A model generated the notes under the pieces. That model had not been told where the DNA came from. It was given only the letters and a program-made list of their open reading frames with translations, and did not search any database. This document shows positions 59,941 to 64,000 of a stretch of 64,000 nt of DNA, in pieces. Source of the DNA: Papaver somniferum (taxonomy: Eukaryota > Streptophyta > Magnoliopsida > Ranunculales > Papaveraceae); NCBI RefSeq assembly GCF_003573695.1, contig NC_039368.1:14512360-14576359 (forward strand), written 5' to 3'. The position numbers were made by a program, and so were the translations under genes. Each line of letters opens with the position of its first letter. Within the stretch, counting starts at the first letter, position 1.

Positions 59941-60719
59941 CTAAACAACAAAGAAAGGAACAATATTTACAAACTATACAATCGGAAGACAAAGTATGGA
60001 AATATAACCCGAATGTACACATTCGGACGTAAGAAGACACATATTGTTCCCGAATACAAAACAATCGGAAGCTAACTAAACATATTTGCAACCGAATATA
60101 CATCAATTGGAGTTCAGAAGCTGTAAATTTTTCATCCTACACAATCGGAAGAAAAAGTGCACCTCTATAACCCGAATGTACAAATTCGGAAGTAAGAAGA
60201 CACATATTTTTTTCCGAATGAAAAACAATCGGAATATAACTAAACACGTTTACAATCGAATATTCATCAACTGGAGTTCAGAAACTCTAAAATTTTATCC
60301 TACACAATCGGAGGTATAAAACATTATTTTGTCTTCCGAATAAATACTGGCCCCAAAATGGGATTTTTCCTATATCATAAATTTTGAGATTTTTTCAATA
60401 TATACATTCGGTAGTGAGTGTTCTTCCGAATACTTTGTGTCTACTTAAATATATTCGGTAGCCAAAAAATTCATTAAACTACCGATTATTAGCAGTTTGT
60501 ATCCAGGAAGATATGGCCACCAATATTTGGCAGATAATCATCAAATCTTTCTCCCGAATACTGTCGATGTTCTTGAAAAATGAAGAACACGACTACATTC
60601 GGAAGTAAATGAGCATGCATATCGTCCGAATCTGGATAAATAACCGAAAACCCTAAAAAAAAAATTTCTCGATTCGACGAATTAAAGCGAAATAAACCCC
60701 AAAAATGATAGATTCTTAC
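59941..60719 (-). other. PMD intron 1 with motif saturation
   Basis: About 20 CCGAAT/CCGATT motifs (counted by eye, both strands) in 779 bp, in semi-regular blocks such as ACAATCGGAAG...CCCGAATGTACA...ATTCGGA. The block structure suggests stepwise tandem duplication. No coding content. Confidence 0.7.
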
Positions 60720-61160
60720 CTAATTGGGGCCATTTGAAGTTGACGAAGTGTTTGAGTCTCGGAATCGCCACCACCGACTACATTGTCGGGTACTTGTTCT
60801 TCGCGTTCTTCTTCATTTGCAGCAAGAATTTCTTTATTTCTTGCTAAAATTCCAATGTTTGGATCGATACCCCGAGCAACATTTTTGGTTCTAGGTCTGT
60901 GGGTTTCATTTCTCTTATCCATTGTTTTATAATCGAATCGACGATGTTTTGATTTTACGATTCGCGGCGATGTTTCGGTTGAACGAGGAAAATTTTTTTT
61001 TCTTCCACAATCGGAAGATAATATGAAACTGGAAGAAGAAGAGTTGAAATGAGTAGAATTGTTTTTGATTTGGTTTTTATACAGTTTTACCAGAAGGGCA
61101 TTTATGTAACTTCAATATCATATAGGGTACCCTTTAACTAGAGTCTTTGGCTGGGTATAA

Positions 61161-61206
61161 ATTGATGGCCCCTAAATCCTTTGGGATGGCCCCTAAAAAC
61201 TCCAGG
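61161..61206 (-). repeat. Right terminal inverted repeat
   Basis: The complement begins CCTGGAGTTTTTAGGGGCC and ends ATCAAT; it matches the left repeat at 39 of 46 positions. Confidence 0.85.
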
Positions 61207-61214
61207 ATAAAAAT
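61207..61214. repeat. Right 8-bp target-site duplication
   Basis: ATAAAAAT, identical to 54184-54191. Confidence 0.85.
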
Positions 61215-62231
61215 ACACATTTTCTTCTCGAAGTAGTGCAACAGTTGGCATAGTTATAACTACGGCGATTCTTGCGATGTAGATCACATTTTCTTATCTC
61301 CGCTGTTTTGTCTATAACCTTCCCATCCGAAATTGGAATAAACTCGTTCCTTTTGTGTTCACTTTGTATTTTTGCTCTCCTAAAAATAATATAAATAACT
61401 CATGGATTTGAACGAGTAGTCTTGGGAACTCTCACTTGTATAACTTGATTCCCTTGTTCATTTCATGTCGTAACAAACTCATTTCTTCTCATTTGGTTGA
61501 GATAACTTCTAAACACCTTAGGAATTCAAAAGGATACTCAGATTTTGGATTTGGTCTAATATTTGTCCAGCCTTTGTGTTTGGTCTAGAAGCCAACGTTG
61601 ACTTTAGTGGACTTTCTTAAGTTAAAATTTCAGTCAATTAAATAGGTAATTACAAAAATATGTATTACTTTACTAACATTGACTAACCAAGTCCTCAACT
61701 CATCAATACACATGTACCATCGTTCTTAGATTTTTACCCCACCAAAAAAATAATGGCTTAGATTACAATACGTGTCACTTTCCCTTCCTCCTCTTCCCAC
61801 GACGATCCCTGGTTCCCAACTCCACCCCATCCTCGTTAAAATAGTCACCACTACCAGATTTTTGATTTGCTTAAAATAAAAGAATCAAGGTTATGATTAC
61901 TGATTTCCCTATTAAATCAATTAGCTAAAGAAATTTTAAGATTGAAGTTACTGATTTCAAGATGTAACTGATTAGCTAGGGTTTTAGATCAATTAGTTAG
62001 GGTTTCAAATAAATTAGCTAGGGAATAACATTTCTGAAAACCATAAATTGAAGCTACAAGTACAAATAATATACTCATCACTATTTCAAGGTCCTTCATT
62101 TCTGCTATAAGGCCATTCAAGCATTATTTATCAGAAATCATAGATTTGATAGATCATATATGTAAAATATTTCTAGTTAATCTTGTGAGTTAAAATCAAT
62201 TAGGTTACGGAATGTGTAAATCCTAATTGTT

Positions 62232-62360
62232 GAGGAGTATCTTATAAAAAGAATTAACGTTCTGCTAGAAGATTTGGACGAGTATCTTTTAAAGAGAATT
62301 GACGTTCTGCTAGAAGATTTACAAGAGAATTCCATAAAGAGAATAATGTTCTACTAGCCT
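62232..62360. repeat. Three degenerate tandem units, about 47 bp
   Basis: GTATCTTATAAAAAGAATTA / ACGTTCTGCTAGAAGATTT and two further copies with increasing change, the last ending TGTTCTACTAGCC. Confidence 0.7.
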
Positions 62361-63359
62361 AGGAGTTTGACTGGTGCATGCAAACAACCCAAGATCACGA
62401 GTACAAACAATGAAGAAATATAAATTCATCATGTGACTGTTTACCTGTTTATGGAATCCTAACCCGAAGTTCGACTTAGCTTTTAACAGAACACTCTCAA
62501 GGTCTTGAGATTTTTTCTTCTTCTTTTTTTTTGTATCTTTTCGACAGACAACGTTATTATAATATGTAATTTGTTAAAAAAATATTTCTTATGCAATAAA
62601 AAACGGATATTAGGTGCCCGTCGATTGGTCAAATCTTGATCATACCATTTTCTTCGTAGAATATCATCCAACCACTGTTGAGCGAAATACTGGATACCCG
62701 GATCGAGCTAAAACAATATTGTCCATTTTGGGTCACTTACTTTGCTAAAAATCCTATTATTCGTGCTGCACCTTTTTTCATGAGGGATGCAATATGATTT
62801 AAATTTCCAGAATGTGGATAAGAGGGATTTATTACGCGGAAAATGTCAAAATTACCATTTAATGTTCCTCTTCCCCTCCATCTTTTCTTCTTCTTCATTA
62901 CGGATTTTTCCTACTACATTTTTTCTTCGAACAATGATTAATCGTAAAACCCGTTTTGTTATCGCTTAAATAGGTTAGATTTAATCACTTTAAGAAAACC
63001 CTCAATGTGGTTGGCAAATGATTAACTCCTATCTGTAAGAGAGTTGTTTTTCATATACATTTGGAGAATGTGAACTCCCAACTGTAAATTTTCCTTTGGA
63101 TGTTTCACACGAAAAATACTAAATTTCCAACTTTGGATATTTTCACGGCTATTATCAAAGAAGATATATGGTTATTGAGTTGCTACTAAATGACCATGTC
63201 GTCTTCTTATCAACACTCAAAGAAAAATCCTATACACTTAAGACAGTTCCTATGGAATCACTAAAAAATTCGTTTGCCAATCCAGCTGGATGGCCATATG
63301 CCTTTTCCCACTATGGAGAGCTGCACATGTGGATGGTCTAATTCAAAAAGGTTTAAGTT

Positions 63360-63480
63360 TAATAATATAATAATCTATATAATACTATAAAGTTTAAAAT
63401 ATTAATATAATAATCAGTTAAGAGTCATAATTTAATAATCTATATAATATTATAAAGTTCAAAGTTTTAATATAATAATC
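63360..63480. repeat. AT-rich tandem repeat, period about 65 bp
   Basis: TAATCTATATAATACTATAA at 63371 recurs as TAATCTATATAATATTATAA at 63436, with similar flanking ATATAATAATC. It could be a fragment of a small AT-rich transposon; no inverted ends are seen. Confidence 0.6.
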
Positions 63481-64000
63481 TTTAAACTACTATTAGGAGT
63501 GTCCGTTTGTAATAAAGTTGCAGCGGGCATTTCCTTTTATCCACTCGCAAATAATGCTCGGACTCGCGGTTATGCATCAAACGCGTTACTTGTTACATCT
63601 CACTCAACAAACCAACAAATTTATCGGTTTGTCCATCCGTTTTTCATATTCGTTGAGTTCGTAGTGGGATCAAAATCAACAAATTCTTGTTTTATCGAGT
63701 TCATATGAACTGCTCTTAATAATAAGTTTCTCTGCTCGAAAATGATGCATGTCCCGAAAAGTTTCTCCCTTTTTCTGGGCTAGGGCTGTTAAAGAGTGTT
63801 TTTCTTTTTTTAAATCTTATCTGAAAGTTTAAAGAGTTTTAGTAGTTAGGTTAAAGAAGTTGCACATTGCTTAGCTAAGGAACCTATGAACGATGGTAGT
63901 CGATTTTTCTAGGGCTGATTTCCCTGTCTGATTGTAAACTTTTTTTTTTGGGAGAAATTTCACAATTGCTAAAGGATAATACCGGCTTTGCTAAGGTTGA

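Larger units (their letters stand above)
57265..60922 (-). pseudogene. Plant mobile domain (PMD/MAIN-like) gene, five exons, three frame breaks
   Basis: Exon model (minus): 60922-60720, 59940-59500, 59432-58715, 58312-57681, 57579-57265, all with GT..AG borders. The N-terminus is charged (exon 1), then a Q/S/V/E-rich repeat (EQ.GVRPSVEQAAQQSAGPS). The PMD begins near the exon 2/3 boundary (KLLFGYKDSWA; PTKMLAWPLSGECERFKT; ERMYPETDTFHMPFGEMTIT; WIYDHFPILKLAGENPGW) and ends in a basic tail (GRAGLGGSHGRKVKKSR). The family includes MAIN/MAIL1 and many transposon-carried copies. One-base frame breaks lie near 59510, 58975 and 57905, so the gene is inactive. Splice sites are still good, so the decay is recent. 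Confidence 0.8.
54192..61206. mobile_element. TIR DNA transposon, 7.0 kb, with trihelix-like and PMD genes
   Basis: 46-bp terminal inverted repeats (39 of 46 matching) begin CCTGG.GTTTTTAGGGG and contain GGATTTAGGGG. An exact 8-bp duplication flanks them. Content: a two-exon gene (+) at the left, a 206-bp tandem array, and a five-exon PMD gene (-) at the right. No transposase-like ORF remains, so the element is non-autonomous or has lost its transposase. The 8-bp duplication fits hAT; the long degenerate TIR and accessory PMD gene are also reminiscent of Mutator-like elements (9 bp). The superfamily is therefore left open. Confidence 0.85.
61215..64000. other. Right flank without a convincing gene
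   Basis: AT-rich, with two small tandem repeats (see below). A minus-strand stretch at about 62700-62590 reads YFAQQWLDDILRRKWYDQDL after an AG that could be a splice acceptor; it might be an exon or remnant of an unknown gene, but no partner exon is visible. Nothing else can be supported. Confidence 0.4.

Noticed and set aside
54192..61206. Firm assignment of the TIR element to hAT or Mutator
   Set aside because: The 8-bp duplication favours hAT, but the termini do not show a typical hAT end and no transposase is present to decide.

Overview
This is a nuclear plant window, AT-rich and probably from a eudicot. It has spliced genes with GT..AG introns and two organelle protein-import genes at the left edge, followed by nearly 57 kb dominated by nested and broken transposable elements. 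I cannot name the species from the sequence.

Layout. (1) 41-3892 (+) is the C-terminal two-thirds of TIC110 (chloroplast inner-envelope translocon), seven exons with clean splice sites, cut by the left window edge. (2) 6072-6620 (-) is an intact, intronless TIM23-type gene (mitochondrial inner-membrane translocon). The two genes are tail to tail. (3) 7210-8075 holds unidentified coding-like remnants. (4) 8276-52458 is a nest of very long LTRs (about 2.3-2.7 kb) and internal regions of Copia/Sirevirus-like elements. They have a tRNA-Met type primer site, gag with CCHC zinc knuckles, several GGGGGAG tracts, and no recognisable protease, integrase or reverse transcriptase, so they look non-autonomous. 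The best preserved runs from 11011 to 19652. A 4.6-kb block (32341-36959) is repeated at 42495-47104. Fragments of a minus-strand Gypsy element (gag at 20.1-21.1 kb; leader, primer site and LTR at 52.46-54.18 kb) lie around the nest. (5) 54192-61206 is a 7.0-kb terminal-inverted-repeat DNA transposon with a perfect 8-bp target duplication. It carries an intact small trihelix/Myb-like gene (+), a five-exon gene with a plant mobile domain (PMD) (-, three frame breaks), and between them nine copies of a 206-bp tandem repeat. (6) 61215-64000 has no convincing gene.

Two candidate undescribed systems stand out. First, the noncoding parts of the TIR transposon (introns, spacer and tandem array) are saturated with a short degenerate motif, CCGAAT/CCGATT in both orientations, while its exons are nearly free of it. 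The layout recalls VANDAL elements, whose own VANC protein binds short motifs spread through their noncoding DNA; here the candidate binders are the PMD protein or the trihelix-like protein. Second, the non-autonomous LTR elements share LTRs and a 1.7-kb 3' noncoding region but carry different second ORFs. That noncoding region has an array of five hairpins whose stems show compensatory base changes, plus five regularly placed polypurine tracts. The U3 regions of the LTR subfamilies each carry their own array of short palindromic motifs on a common backbone.

All homology calls are from reading translations and motifs by eye; no search was run.
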